This document shows, one piece after another, positions 31,693 to 40,786 of a stretch of 64,000 nucleotides of DNA. The position numbers and the translations under genes are program-made. Location of the stretch: assembly GCF_022346615.1 (NCBI RefSeq), contig NZ_JAKRNS010000012.1, positions 1 through 64,000 of the forward strand. The letters run 5' to 3'. This DNA comes from Staphylococcus sp. ACRSN. Its GTDB lineage: Bacteria > Bacillota > Bacilli > Staphylococcales > Staphylococcaceae. Position 1 is the stretch's first letter, and each line of letters opens with the position of its first letter. The notes under the pieces are model-generated. The model did not search any database. It saw nothing but the letters and a program-made list of their open reading frames with translations, and was not told the origin of the DNA.

Positions 31693-31768
31693 AAAAAAGT
31701 TAGTCACATAGCAAAAACTAATAATTTCAACAGAGCAGGAAATTATAGACTTTATGCTATGGACTAAC
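31693..31768 (-). terminator. Unusually long imperfect hairpin ending in T6
   Basis: On the minus strand GTTAGTC-CATAGCA and CTATAATTTC pair with GAAATTATTAG and TGCTATG-TGACTAAC, giving about 30-base arms, then TTTTTT. It stands 22 bases after the stop of the DUF3267-type gene and should end its transcript. The arms are longer than other terminators here. Confidence 0.75.
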
Positions 31769-31790
31769 CCATGTAATTATACAATTATAG

Positions 31791-32339
31791 TTATTCAACT
31801 TCTGTACGGTATGTAGCATTATCTTCTGTATAAAATAATATACCATCTTCAGTATCTTCAATAAGTTTAACTTTACTGTTTAATGCTCCCGTTACAAAAT
31901 ACATGTCTAAAACGCAATATCCAACATGAAAGCTAATTATAAATAAAATTGATGAATATGCATAAACTGAAAACAATAAAAATAATAGTGTTGTGATAAC
32001 GACTAAAGGCGCTAACATAATTGTGATGTATTGCCATCTCTTAAAATAAACGTTTGGCATATGTGTCGACAACAAACCTAATTTGAATTGACAGGTGGGT
32101 TTATCTCCTTTTGAAAATATTCTAAAAGATACAATATGAATCAATTCATGTAGGAAATAAATTACTGTAAATCCTAAAATTCCATAAATCATATTATATA
32201 CAATATTTTGTTCAATAATATGCGTTAATGAAAATGCCATCTTATATGACAATAGTATCGTAATCATTACAACTGTAAATTGGAAAAGCATAAACCTTTC
32301 CATTGCTTTTTTATTTGAAAGCAAATCAATTTTAAACAT
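31791..32339 (-). CDS. DUF3267 family membrane protein with HExxH motif
   Basis: 182-residue membrane protein with four hydrophobic helices. HELIHIVSF between helices two and three has the zinc-protease HExxH pattern, typical of DUF3267 and similar to site-2-protease-like families. The short C-terminal tail is acidic. GGGAGG precedes the ATG. It is monocistronic. Peptidase activity is not established; no NPDG-type second motif is obvious, but GALNSKV in the last third could contribute. Confidence 0.72.
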   Translation of the reverse strand: MFKIDLLSNKKAMERFMLFQFTVVMITILLSYKMAFSLTHIIEQNIVYNMIYGILGFTVIYFLHELIHIVSFRIFSKGDKPTCQFKLGLLSTHMPNVYFKRWQYITIMLAPLVVITTLLFLLFSVYAYSSILFIISFHVGYCVLDMYFVTGALNSKVKLIEDTEDGILFYTEDNATYRTEVE

Positions 32340-32549
32340 TAGCTAACCTCCCAATCGTTACCTATTACCTAGAGTATACAACGGTTATCTTCACGTTTAA
32401 AGTACATTTCATGAAAGTTAGTTGCCTGTAATTAAATTTTAACAAACATACGTTTCTTGCAATATTTCGAAATATTACACTCTTATCCAATAACACTTTC
32501 TCTTGTTTTATTCCCTATAAAACATTTTCAAAAACTATAACGCATCTAA

Positions 32550-33911
32550 TTAAATACTTTCAAATTGAGCAACTGTTTCCACATGTGTAGTATGTGGGAA
32601 CATATCTACAGGTGTTATTTGAGTCAATTTATATTGATGCGCTAAAAGCTGAGCATCTCTTTGTTGTGTTGATGGATTACAAGAAATGTATATGATTTTT
32701 CGCGGATTTAATTCCAACAACGTATCCAAGAAACTTTCATCACAGCCTTTACGTGGAGGATCTACCATTACTACATCTGGTTTAATTCCTTGAGCTTTCC
32801 ATTTTAAGATAATATCTTCTGCTTTACCACAGACAAAAGTAGTATTTTCAAACTGGTTTAAAGTCGCATTCTTTTTAGCATCCTCAATCGCTTCTGGTAC
32901 GATTTCAACCCCGTATACATGTTTTGCTTTAGGTGCCATATAAAGTCCAATTGTACCAATACCACAGTACGTGTCTAAAACTGTTTCTTCACCTTTCAAA
33001 TCAGCATAGTCGATTGCACGTTGATACAATTTTTCAGTTTGTGTGGAGTTAATTTGATAAAATGATTGATCACTTATCTTAAAAGTAATATCAGATAATG
33101 TATCTTCTATTTGATCCACACCATAAAGTGTATGCGACACATTACCCATAATTACATTCGAATGTGTGTTGTTAACATTGTGTTTTACACTTCTTATTTC
33201 TGGAAAAGCTTCAACTAATTTCTGTGTAATCACATCACTTTGTTTAAATTTCTTGCCATTTGTGACAAATATAACCATCAAGTCACCTGTATAATGACCT
33301 GTTCTGATAACTACATGACGCATAAGTCCATTCTTTTTGTGTTCATCATAGATACTAACATTAAGCTCGTTGAACCATTTCTTTACAAAATTCATCACAT
33401 CTTGATGTTTTGTATCTTGTATTAAACATTCGTCCATATCTATAATTTGATGACTTCTTTGACGATAAAATCCCATGATTGTTTCATTTTGATCAGTTTT
33501 GCCTACAGGTATTTGTGATTTGTTTCTATAATGCCATGGTGATTCCATACCAATTGTGTCATGGATAACAGTATCTTTAAAATTAGCTTTACGGTGGAAC
33601 AAATTAATGACTTGCTCTTTTTTCATATCTAACTGCGCTTGATAAGATAAATGTTGTAATTGACAACCGCCACATTTGTAATAATAAACACAAGGTGGCT
33701 CAACCCTTTGATCGCTTTGCTCTTTAATATTTAGTAATTTAGCAATCGCAAAGTTCTTTTTCACTTTAATCACTTTATATTCTATCGTTTCATCTATTAA
33801 AGCATTTGGTACAAAAATTGGATAACGATCTAACTTAACCACTCCATGCCCTTCGTGTGTTAAATCTATTACTTTACCTTCTCTTACTTCATTTTTTTGT
33901 ATTGCATTCAT
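32550..33911 (-). CDS. rlmCD: 23S rRNA (uracil-C5)-methyltransferase RlmCD
   Basis: 453-residue RumA/TrmA-family methyltransferase, expected to methylate U747 and U1939 of 23S rRNA as the single Gram-positive enzyme does. An N-terminal TRAM domain (VIDLTHEGHGVVK) is followed by iron-sulfur cysteines in PPCVYYYKCGGCQ. The SAM site is VLDTYCGIGTIGLYMA, and the catalytic cysteine is in YISCNPSTQQRD. The start at 33911 follows GGGGTGAA and matches the S. aureus length. The dgkB terminator lies just upstream. Confidence 0.92.
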   Translation of the reverse strand: MNAIQKNEVREGKVIDLTHEGHGVVKLDRYPIFVPNALIDETIEYKVIKVKKNFAIAKLLNIKEQSDQRVEPPCVYYYKCGGCQLQHLSYQAQLDMKKEQVINLFHRKANFKDTVIHDTIGMESPWHYRNKSQIPVGKTDQNETIMGFYRQRSHQIIDMDECLIQDTKHQDVMNFVKKWFNELNVSIYDEHKKNGLMRHVVIRTGHYTGDLMVIFVTNGKKFKQSDVITQKLVEAFPEIRSVKHNVNNTHSNVIMGNVSHTLYGVDQIEDTLSDITFKISDQSFYQINSTQTEKLYQRAIDYADLKGEETVLDTYCGIGTIGLYMAPKAKHVYGVEIVPEAIEDAKKNATLNQFENTTFVCGKAEDIILKWKAQGIKPDVVMVDPPRKGCDESFLDTLLELNPRKIIYISCNPSTQQRDAQLLAHQYKLTQITPVDMFPHTTHVETVAQFESI

Positions 33912-33928
33912 TATTTCACCCCACATTA

Positions 33929-33966
33929 AAAGAGGTTAGGACATATGATGATGTTTACCTAACCTC
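33929..33966 (-). terminator. Terminator of dgkB
   Basis: GAGGTTAGG pairs with CCTAACCTC around a 17-base loop on the minus strand, followed by TTTTAAT. It lies between dgkB and rlmCD. Confidence 0.7.
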
Positions 33967-34047
33967 GTCGCTTAACTCTCTTTGATATTTTTCGACTATT
34001 CATTTTAACTTAAAATGTTTTATTACTTCAAGTTTTAATTTCAATTA

Positions 34048-34965
34048 TTATTGTTCCACTAATTCTTGATTATTTACATCACTTGGCGTATACACTTCAA
34101 TATGTTGTTTCAAATTCAAAAAATTACCTGGTAATTTACCACCATATTCACCATCAACATTTAATTGCATATCTATAAATGATGAAACGCTAACTGATTT
34201 TGCTTTTTTATAATGAACTTTAGGATGTTTAGTATGCTCACCTCTTGAAGCTAAAGTCATTATATGCCCTAATTCTGCTAAATTTGCTTTTTCAACTATA
34301 ATCAAAGTAAAATCACCATCATCTAACTTCGCATCTGGTACAAGCTTTTCAAAGCCAGCCATTGAATTAGTTAGACCTAGCAAAAATAGCAACGCTTCGC
34401 CTTGGAAAACTTCTCCATCATATTCAATTCGTAAATCTACCGCTTTCATTTGTGGTAACATTTCAAAACCTTTTATATAATATGCGAATGGACCTACAAT
34501 AGATTTCAACTTACTCGGTGTTTCGTAAGATACTTGTGTAAGTTGGCCACCTGCTGCTAAATTAATAAAATATCTGCTATTCATCTTACCAATATCCACT
34601 TTTGTACTATGGCCTTCTATGATGACATCAATTGCACTCATAATATCGTTCGGTAAGTGTAATGCGCGACCGAAATCATTTACAGTACCCATCGGGATAA
34701 TTCCTAATTTGGGTCTATTAGGTTGTTCTGCAATGCCATTAATCACTTCATTTAAAGTGCCATCTCCACCTGCTGCAATAAGTACATCGTAATTGTGTTC
34801 TAAACATCGTGCCGCTTCTGCTGTCGCATCTCCGACTTTTTCAGTAGCATATGCGCTTGTTTCGAATCCAGCTTTTTCTAATTTTATTAACACATCTGGT
34901 AATGTACGCTTAAATAACTCTTTACCTGATGTTGGATTATAAATGATTCTAGCTCGTTTTCTCAT
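34048..34965 (-). CDS. dgkB: Diacylglycerol kinase DgkB
   Basis: 305-residue soluble lipid kinase of the DAGK_cat/YegS family that returns diacylglycerol released by lipoteichoic acid synthesis to phospholipid synthesis. It is essential in Bacillus-type Firmicutes. Motifs: RIIYNPTSGKELF at the N-terminus, AAGGDGTLNEVINGIA for nucleotide binding, and GIIPMGTVNDFGRAL. It is about ten residues shorter than the S. aureus protein at the C-terminus. It lies downstream of gatCAB on the same strand, separated by a terminator. Confidence 0.93.
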   Translation of the reverse strand: MRKRARIIYNPTSGKELFKRTLPDVLIKLEKAGFETSAYATEKVGDATAEAARCLEHNYDVLIAAGGDGTLNEVINGIAEQPNRPKLGIIPMGTVNDFGRALHLPNDIMSAIDVIIEGHSTKVDIGKMNSRYFINLAAGGQLTQVSYETPSKLKSIVGPFAYYIKGFEMLPQMKAVDLRIEYDGEVFQGEALLFLLGLTNSMAGFEKLVPDAKLDDGDFTLIIVEKANLAELGHIMTLASRGEHTKHPKVHYKKAKSVSVSSFIDMQLNVDGEYGGKLPGNFLNLKQHIEVYTPSDVNNQELVEQ

Positions 34966-35069
34966 ATTTTATCCCTCAACTTCATTTACTCATACTCTAT
35001 ATTAAATGATTTAGCAAATGTATAAAAGCATTTAGTCCAAATTAACTGAATATATTAATAAAAATTAAA

Positions 35070-35101
35070 AAGAACTTGCAGATGATAATCTACAAGTTCT
35101 T
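35070..35101 (-). terminator. Terminator of gatCAB
   Basis: AAGAACTTGTAGAT pairs with ATCTGCAAGTTCTT around TATC on the minus strand, followed by TTTTAATTTT. Confidence 0.85.
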
Positions 35102-35148
35102 ATTGTATCACGACATTTTACGTACTACAGTTTATTAACTTTAAAAAC

Positions 35149-36576
35149 TTATCGTTTTTCTAGTTCTTGTTTTAATAATTGGTTTACAAGTTGTGGATTA
35201 GCTTGACCTTTAGAGGCTTTCATAATTTGACCGACTAAGAAGCCCATCGCCTTGCCTTTACCATTTTTAAAGTCTTCTACAGATTGTGGATTATTATCTA
35301 AAGCTTCATTTACAAATTTCAATAATGTAGCTTCATCTGAAATTTGAACTAGTCCTTTTTCTTCCATAATCTGTTTCGCATCTCCACCATTCTCAGCTAA
35401 CTCTGGGAATACTTTTTTAGCGATTTTACTGCTCATTGTGCCGTCTTCAATTAACTTAATCATTCCAGCTAAGTTTTCTGGAGTTAATTTAGTATCTAAT
35501 AAGTCCACTTGGTTTTTATTTAAATACTCATTAACGCCACCCATTAACCAGTTTGATGTTAACTTAACGTCAGCACCAGCTTCTACAGCACCTTCAAAGA
35601 AGTCTGACATTTCTTTGGTTAAAGTCAATACATGTGCATCGTAAGCTGGTAAACCAAATTGATTTACATATTTTTCTTTTCTTTCATCTGGTAATTCTGG
35701 AATTGTTTGACGAACGCGCTCTTTCCATTCCTCATCTACATAAAGTGGAACGATATCTGGTTCTGGGAAGTAACGATAATCGTCAGAACCTTCTTTAACA
35801 CGCATTAGTATTGTTTTACCAGTTGATTCATCAAATCTACGTGTTTCTTGTAGAATTTCTCCACCATTTAATAATTCTTCTTCTTGGCGTTTTTCTTCAT
35901 ATTCAAGACCTTTTCTTACATAAGTAAATGAGTTTAGGTTTTTCAACTCTGCTTTAGTACCAAATTCTTCTTGACCATATGGTCGTAAAGAAATGTTGGC
36001 ATCACAACGTAATGATCCTTCTTCCATTTTACAATCAGATACGCCAGTGTATTGAATAATAGAACGTAGTTTTTCTAAGTATGCATACGCCTCTTGTGGA
36101 GAGCGAATATCTGGCTCAGATACGATTTCGATTAATGGTGTACCTTGACGGTTTAAATCAACTAGAGAATAACCATCTTTATGTGTTGATTTACCAGCAT
36201 CTTCTTCCATATGAAGACGAGTGATGCCGATTCGTTTCGTCTTACCGTCTACTTCAATATCGATATATCCATTTTCACCTATTGGTTGATCAAATTGAGA
36301 AATTTGATATGCTTTCGGATTATCTGGATAGAAATAGTTTTTACGATCAAATTTAGATTCTGTAGCAATATCCATATTTAATGCCATTGAAGCTCTCATC
36401 GCCCAATCCACAGCGCGTCTATTAACTACTGGTAACACACCTGGGTAAGCAAGATCAATTACGTTCGTATTTGAGTTTGGGTTAGCACCAAAGTGCGCTG
36501 GTGATGGAGAGAACATCTTAGATTCTGTTTTAAGTTCAACATGGACCTCTAGTCCAATAACTGTTTCAAAATGCAT
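35149..36576 (-). CDS. gatB: Asp-tRNA(Asn)/Glu-tRNA(Gln) amidotransferase subunit B
   Basis: 475-residue GatB, the kinase/tRNA-binding subunit that activates mischarged Glu-tRNA(Gln) for transamidation. The N-terminal cradle begins [29 protein letters not shown] segment ([15 protein letters not shown]) and the C-terminal YqeY-type helical tail ([20 protein letters not shown]) are present. The ATG at 36576 follows AAGGAGTGG; the longer frame starts at a GTG in that site. Last gene of gatCAB. Confidence 0.96.
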   Translation of the reverse strand: MHFETVIGLEVHVELKTESKMFSPSPAHFGANPNSNTNVIDLAYPGVLPVVNRRAVDWAMRASMALNMDIATESKFDRKNYFYPDNPKAYQISQFDQPIGENGYIDIEVDGKTKRIGITRLHMEEDAGKSTHKDGYSLVDLNRQGTPLIEIVSEPDIRSPQEAYAYLEKLRSIIQYTGVSDCKMEEGSLRCDANISLRPYGQEEFGTKAELKNLNSFTYVRKGLEYEEKRQEEELLNGGEILQETRRFDESTGKTILMRVKEGSDDYRYFPEPDIVPLYVDEEWKERVRQTIPELPDERKEKYVNQFGLPAYDAHVLTLTKEMSDFFEGAVEAGADVKLTSNWLMGGVNEYLNKNQVDLLDTKLTPENLAGMIKLIEDGTMSSKIAKKVFPELAENGGDAKQIMEEKGLVQISDEATLLKFVNEALDNNPQSVEDFKNGKGKAMGFLVGQIMKASKGQANPQLVNQLLKQELEKR

Positions 36577-36588
36577 GGTTTCCACTCC

Positions 36589-38046
36589 TTATAAATTTTC
36601 GTATTCATTATGAAGATTGAATTTTGTTTCATATTGGTAAGCGACACGATATAACGTCTTCTCATCGAACGGTTTACCGATAAATTGTAATCCGATTGGA
36701 CGACCGTTAGATTTACCACAAGGAACAGAAATACCTGGTAAACCAGCTAAGTTAACTGGTGTAGTTAATAAGTCATTCGCATACATAGTTAATGGATCAT
36801 CAATTTCTTCACCTAAGTTAAAAGCTGGTGTCGGTGTAGTTGGTCCAACAACAACATCATAATTTTCAAAAATACGATCAAAGTCATTTTTGATAAGCGT
36901 TCTAACTTTTTGTGATTTTTTATAAAAAGCATCATAGTATCCAGAACTTAAAGCAAATGTACCTAAATAAATACGACGTTTTACTTCAGGACCAAAGCCT
37001 TCACTTCTAGACATTTTATATAATTCTTCAAGTGAATTCGCTTCTGGAGAATGATAACCATATCTGATACCGTCAAAACGAGATAAGTTTGAAGATGCTT
37101 CAGATGATGCAATAACATAGTATGATGGGATACCATATTTCGTATTTGGTAATGATACTTCTTCTACTGTTGCACCTAACTCTGTTAATGTTTCGACTGC
37201 TTGTTTCACTGAAGCTTTTACTTCTTCAGATACACCTTCGCCCAAATATTCTTTAGGTAAAGCAACTTTCAAACCTTTAATATCTTTACCAATGTCAGAT
37301 GTAAAATCAGCATCTTCAACTGGCGCACTTGTAGAATCATTTTCGTCTAAACCTGTAATCGCCTCAAGCACTAATGCATTATCTTTAACTGTACGTGTCA
37401 ATGGTCCAATTTGGTCTAACGATGAAGCAAATGCTACAAGACCAAAACGAGAAACTCGACCATAAGTAGGTTTTAATCCAACAATACCGCAATAAGCTGC
37501 TGGTTGACGGATTGAACCACCAGTATCAGAACCTAAAGTGAAAGGTACCAAACCTGCAGCAACTGCAGCAGCAGAACCACCAGACGATCCACCTGGAACT
37601 GCAGTATGATCGAATGGGTTTACTGTTTTTTTATAATAAGAAGTTTCAGTAGAACCACCCATCGCAAACTCATCCATATTAACTTTACCGATTAGTACAG
37701 CCTGTTCATTATGTAATTTTTTCATTACAGTAGACTCATAAATCGGTACAAAGCCTTCTAACATTTTACTTGCACACGTTGTCTCAACGCCTTCAGTAAT
37801 AATGTTATCTTTGATTCCCATAGGAATACCAAATAGTTTCCCTTCCATTTGATCCTTAGCTTGCAATTCATCTAATTCTTCTGCTTTTTTAATAGCATTC
37901 TCTTTATCTAAAGCAAGAAATGATTTAATTGTAGGATCCGTTTCTTCAATTGCATCATAGATATCACTAACGATTTGTGATGGTTTAATCTCTTTATTTT
38001 TAATTAAGTTAATTAAATTTTCTACAGACTCATATCGGATGGTCAT
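36589..38046 (-). CDS. gatA: Asp-tRNA(Asn)/Glu-tRNA(Gln) amidotransferase subunit A
   Basis: 485-residue amidase-signature glutaminase. The catalytic Ser-cisSer-Lys triad is recognisable in [10 protein letters not shown] (Lys), [16 protein letters not shown] and [16 protein letters not shown]. It supplies ammonia to GatB. GGAGG, spanning the gatC stop region, precedes the ATG. It follows gatC with one base between them and precedes gatB by 12. Confidence 0.97.
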   Translation of the reverse strand: MTIRYESVENLINLIKNKEIKPSQIVSDIYDAIEETDPTIKSFLALDKENAIKKAEELDELQAKDQMEGKLFGIPMGIKDNIITEGVETTCASKMLEGFVPIYESTVMKKLHNEQAVLIGKVNMDEFAMGGSTETSYYKKTVNPFDHTAVPGGSSGGSAAAVAAGLVPFTLGSDTGGSIRQPAAYCGIVGLKPTYGRVSRFGLVAFASSLDQIGPLTRTVKDNALVLEAITGLDENDSTSAPVEDADFTSDIGKDIKGLKVALPKEYLGEGVSEEVKASVKQAVETLTELGATVEEVSLPNTKYGIPSYYVIASSEASSNLSRFDGIRYGYHSPEANSLEELYKMSRSEGFGPEVKRRIYLGTFALSSGYYDAFYKKSQKVRTLIKNDFDRIFENYDVVVGPTTPTPAFNLGEEIDDPLTMYANDLLTTPVNLAGLPGISVPCGKSNGRPIGLQFIGKPFDEKTLYRVAYQYETKFNLHNEYENL

Positions 38047-38047
38047 C

Positions 38048-38350
38048 TTACGCGTCCTCCTCATTCATGATAGATGGTACTTTAAATTGACCATCTTCAG
38101 TATCTTTTGCATTTTTCAATGCAATCTCTTGAGGAATACCCTCGATTGCTTTATCTTCACGTAATACATTTTGTAAATCTAATACATGATATGTTGGTTC
38201 GATATCACTAGTCTCTGCAGTATCAATTTGATTGGCAAAATTTAAAATACTTTCTAGAGTATCTTGCATTTCAGTTGTTTCTTCTTCAGTAATTTGAAGT
38301 CTAGCTAAGTTTGCAATATGCTCAACTTCTTCACGTGTAACTTTAGCCAT
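38048..38350 (-). CDS. gatC: Asp-tRNA(Asn)/Glu-tRNA(Gln) amidotransferase subunit C
   Basis: 100-residue GatC, which wraps around the GatA-GatB interface and stabilises the complex. Landmarks are [15 protein letters not shown] and the C-terminal LREDKA plus [18 protein letters not shown] stands 11 bases upstream of the ATG. First gene of the operon, divergent from putP. Confidence 0.95.
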   Translation of the reverse strand: MAKVTREEVEHIANLARLQITEEETTEMQDTLESILNFANQIDTAETSDIEPTYHVLDLQNVLREDKAIEGIPQEIALKNAKDTEDGQFKVPSIMNEEDA

Positions 38351-38729
38351 TAAAATAAAAGCCTCCTTTTTACTCATTCATTACAAAATTGTATCAAAAT
38401 TTCGCTTAAAAATCTAAGCTTTTCGATATTAACACCAAATTAGTATATAAAACGTTTTTGTAATGTTTAAAATTCGACAAAATCATCATGTTACTCTATC
38501 TACTGTTTTTTGGACATTGAAAAAGAATACTGTAAAAAACTGCATATTAAATCATCAGTTTTAGTATTAAAGCATTATCAACGCTACAATGTTGTAAACG
38601 CTTTATTAACTGTTGTAAAAAGTTTTTTATAAAAATTATTTGAATTCGCACTATTCTAACTATTAATTTCAATGTATAATAATTCATGTAACACAATTAT
38701 ATACTATTAAACAAAGGGGGATGTTAATC
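38351..38729. other. Divergent gatCAB/putP intergenic region
   Basis: About 380 bases without a gene. It holds the putP promoter: a consensus TATAAT at 38675-38680 with a weak -35. A cre-like sequence lies at 38592-38607. No small ORF or terminator was recognised. Confidence 0.6.
38592..38607 (+). promoter_or_regulatory. Candidate CcpA (cre) site upstream of putP
   Basis: TTGTAAACGCTTTATT matches the cre core TGWAANCGNTNWCA at 12 of 14 positions, failing only at the last two. It lies about 80 bases upstream of the putP -10 box. Proline use is under carbon catabolite control in staphylococci, so a CcpA role is plausible but unproven. Confidence 0.35.
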
Positions 38730-40265
38730 ATGATGATTTTAGGTACTTCTTTAGCCAACCAAGTCCAAGCAAGTTGGCAGACATATATCATGATTGTAGT
38801 TTATTTCATCATATTACTCGCTATTGGTTATTATGGATATAAACAATCAACTGGTAATTTAAGTGAGTTCATGCTTGGGGGTCGGAGTATCGGTCCTTAT
38901 GTAACCGCTTTGTCTGCAGGTGCTTCAGATATGAGTGGTTGGATGATTATGGGATTGCCTGGATCAGTATATAGTACTGGTTTATCGGCAATGTGGATTA
39001 CAATAGGTTTATCTTTAGGTGCATACATAAATTACTTTGTTGTAGCGCCAAGACTTCGTGTCTATACTGAAATTGCTGGGGATGCAATTACATTACCTGA
39101 CTTCTTCAAGAATAGATTAGACGACCGTAAAAATTATATTAAAATTATTTCTGGCTTAATTATCGTCGTCTTTTTCACTTTATACACGCATTCAGGTTTT
39201 GTATCTGGCGGTAAGTTGTTCGAAAGCGCATTTGGATTAAATTATCATTTTGGATTGATTTTAGTAGCAGCAATCGTTATTTTCTACACATTTTTTGGTG
39301 GTTATCTAGCTGTATCTATCACTGATTTCTTCCAAGGGGTGATCATGTTAATTGCGATGGTAATGGTACCTATCGTTGCGCTTATTGAATTAAGTGGTTT
39401 GGATACTTTCAGACAGGTTGCTGAAATGAAACCGACCAATTTAGATTTCTTTAAGGGAACTACTGTTTTAGGAATTATTTCATTATTAGCGTGGGGATTA
39501 GGTTACTTTGGCCAACCACATATCATCGTTCGTTTTATGTCTATAAAAACGCATAAAATGTTGCCTAAAGCGCGTCGTTTAGGCATTAGTTGGATGGTTG
39601 TAGGTCTGTTGGGAGCTGTAGCAGTCGGTCTTACAGGTATCGCATTTATATCAGAACGTAATATTAAAATGGAAGACCCAGAGACATTATTTATTATAAT
39701 GAGTCAAATTTTATTCCATCCTTTAGTTGGTGGTTTCTTACTTGCCGCTATTTTGGCAGCAATCATGAGCACAATTTCATCACAATTACTTGTTACTTCT
39801 AGTTCTTTAACTGAAGACTTTTATAAATTGATTCGCGGTGAGGAAAAAGCTAAAACACATGAAAAAGAATTCGTTATGGTAGGTCGTTTGTCAGTTCTAC
39901 TTGTTGCGATTGTTGCAATTTGGATAGCTTGGTCACCAAACGACACTATTTTAAACCTTGTGGGAAATGCATGGGCTGGTTTTGGTGCAGCATTTAGTCC
40001 ATTAGTAATATTTTCATTATATTGGAAAGGTTTAAGCAGAGCTGGTGCCTTAAGTGGTATGATCGTCGGAGCAGTTGTTGTTATTATATGGATTGCATGG
40101 ATTAAACCACTTGCTCACATTAATGAAATTTTTGGCATGTACGAAATTATACCAGGGTTCTTCGCTAGTGTAATCGTCACTTATGTTATTAGTAAAATGA
40201 CTAAGAAGCCAGGTGACTTTGTAGATCATGATATTACAGAAGTGAAACGTATATTGAAAGATTAA
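38730..40265 (+). CDS. putP: High-affinity sodium/proline symporter PutP
   Basis: 511-residue SSS-family symporter with about 13 transmembrane helices. Signature segments are [17 protein letters not shown] (sodium and proline site), [14 protein letters not shown] and [14 protein letters not shown]. It imports proline as nutrient and osmoprotectant, and S. aureus PutP contributes to virulence. AAAGGGGG abuts the ATG at 38721, so the ATG at 38730, at proper spacing, is preferred. Ends at a bidirectional hairpin, followed by the repeat region. Confidence 0.94.
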   Translation: MMILGTSLANQVQASWQTYIMIVVYFIILLAIGYYGYKQSTGNLSEFMLGGRSIGPYVTALSAGASDMSGWMIMGLPGSVYSTGLSAMWITIGLSLGAYINYFVVAPRLRVYTEIAGDAITLPDFFKNRLDDRKNYIKIISGLIIVVFFTLYTHSGFVSGGKLFESAFGLNYHFGLILVAAIVIFYTFFGGYLAVSITDFFQGVIMLIAMVMVPIVALIELSGLDTFRQVAEMKPTNLDFFKGTTVLGIISLLAWGLGYFGQPHIIVRFMSIKTHKMLPKARRLGISWMVVGLLGAVAVGLTGIAFISERNIKMEDPETLFIIMSQILFHPLVGGFLLAAILAAIMSTISSQLLVTSSSLTEDFYKLIRGEEKAKTHEKEFVMVGRLSVLLVAIVAIWIAWSPNDTILNLVGNAWAGFGAAFSPLVIFSLYWKGLSRAGALSGMIVGAVVVIIWIAWIKPLAHINEIFGMYEIIPGFFASVIVTYVISKMTKKPGDFVDHDITEVKRILKD

Positions 40266-40323
40266 TATAAAGTTATTTTACAAATAACGAAGCGTCTGAG
40301 ATATTAAAATATAAGATATATGA

Positions 40324-40365
40324 AAAAGCAATTTCTATTGAAATAATATAGAAATTGCTTTTTTT
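40324..40365. terminator. Terminator of putP
   Basis: AAAAAGCAATTTCTAT pairs with ATAGAAATTGCTTTTT around TGAAATAAT; T-runs on both strands. Confidence 0.88.
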
Positions 40366-40401
40366 ATGCATTTTAATATACACTTCGATCAGACAGCGAC
40401 A

Positions 40402-40488
40402 TATGTTGGAGAGACTCCTGAGGGAACCGGACAAGTTGAAGACTACAGGCTTAAGCTGTCCCCTAGGAAAGCGAGCCAACAAGAAGAA
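40402..40488 (+). repeat. Staphylococcal intergenic repeat, copy A
   Basis: An 87-base GC-richer element beginning TATGTTGGAGAGACTCCTG and ending AAAGCGAGCCAACAAGAAG. It is the relative of an interspersed repeat (GAGACTCCTGAGGGA...CCTAGGAAAGCGA) seen in many staphylococcal intergenic regions. It differs from copy B at four positions. The ends (GTTGG and CCAAC) can pair, so an RNA or cruciform structure is possible. Confidence 0.85.
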
Positions 40489-40621
40489 ATATGAATAAAA
40501 AGCCAATAGTTGAAGTATTGTATATTTGATGATTAACATTATAGATTTTATATTCCAATAAAAATTTTAAAAAAAATTGTAATGTACTTTTTCATATGTA
40601 AATCCATCATTTTTTTAACAG

Positions 40622-40708
40622 TATGTTGGCGAGACTCCTGAGGGAACAGGACAAGCTGAAGACTACAGGCTGAAGCTGTCCCCTAGGAAAGCGAGCCAAC
40701 AAGAAGAA
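40622..40708 (+). repeat. Staphylococcal intergenic repeat, copy B
   Basis: Second copy, same orientation, 220 bases after copy A, from TATGTTGGCGAGACTCCTG to AAAGCGAGCCAACAAGAAG. The end pairing GTTGGCGAG/..CGAGCCAAC is better than in A. The DNA between the two copies is AT-rich and has no gene. Together they fill most of the 520-base putP-camS gap. Confidence 0.85.
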
Positions 40709-40720
40709 AATGCATAAAAA

Positions 40721-40761
40721 GAAGCACTCAGATAAATTCAATCAACTGAGTGCTGTTTTTC
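40721..40761. terminator. Terminator of camS-containing operon
   Basis: AGCACTCAG pairs with CTGAGTGCT around a 14-base loop, flanked by A- and T-runs; lies 26 bases past the camS stop on the minus strand. Confidence 0.82.
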
Positions 40762-40786
40762 TAGGATTTATGTCCCAAAGTCATTT

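Noticed and set aside
40273..40539. Minus-strand open frame of 88 codons
   Set aside because: It crosses the putP terminator and repeat copy A, has no ribosome-binding site and its composition follows the repeat rather than a protein.
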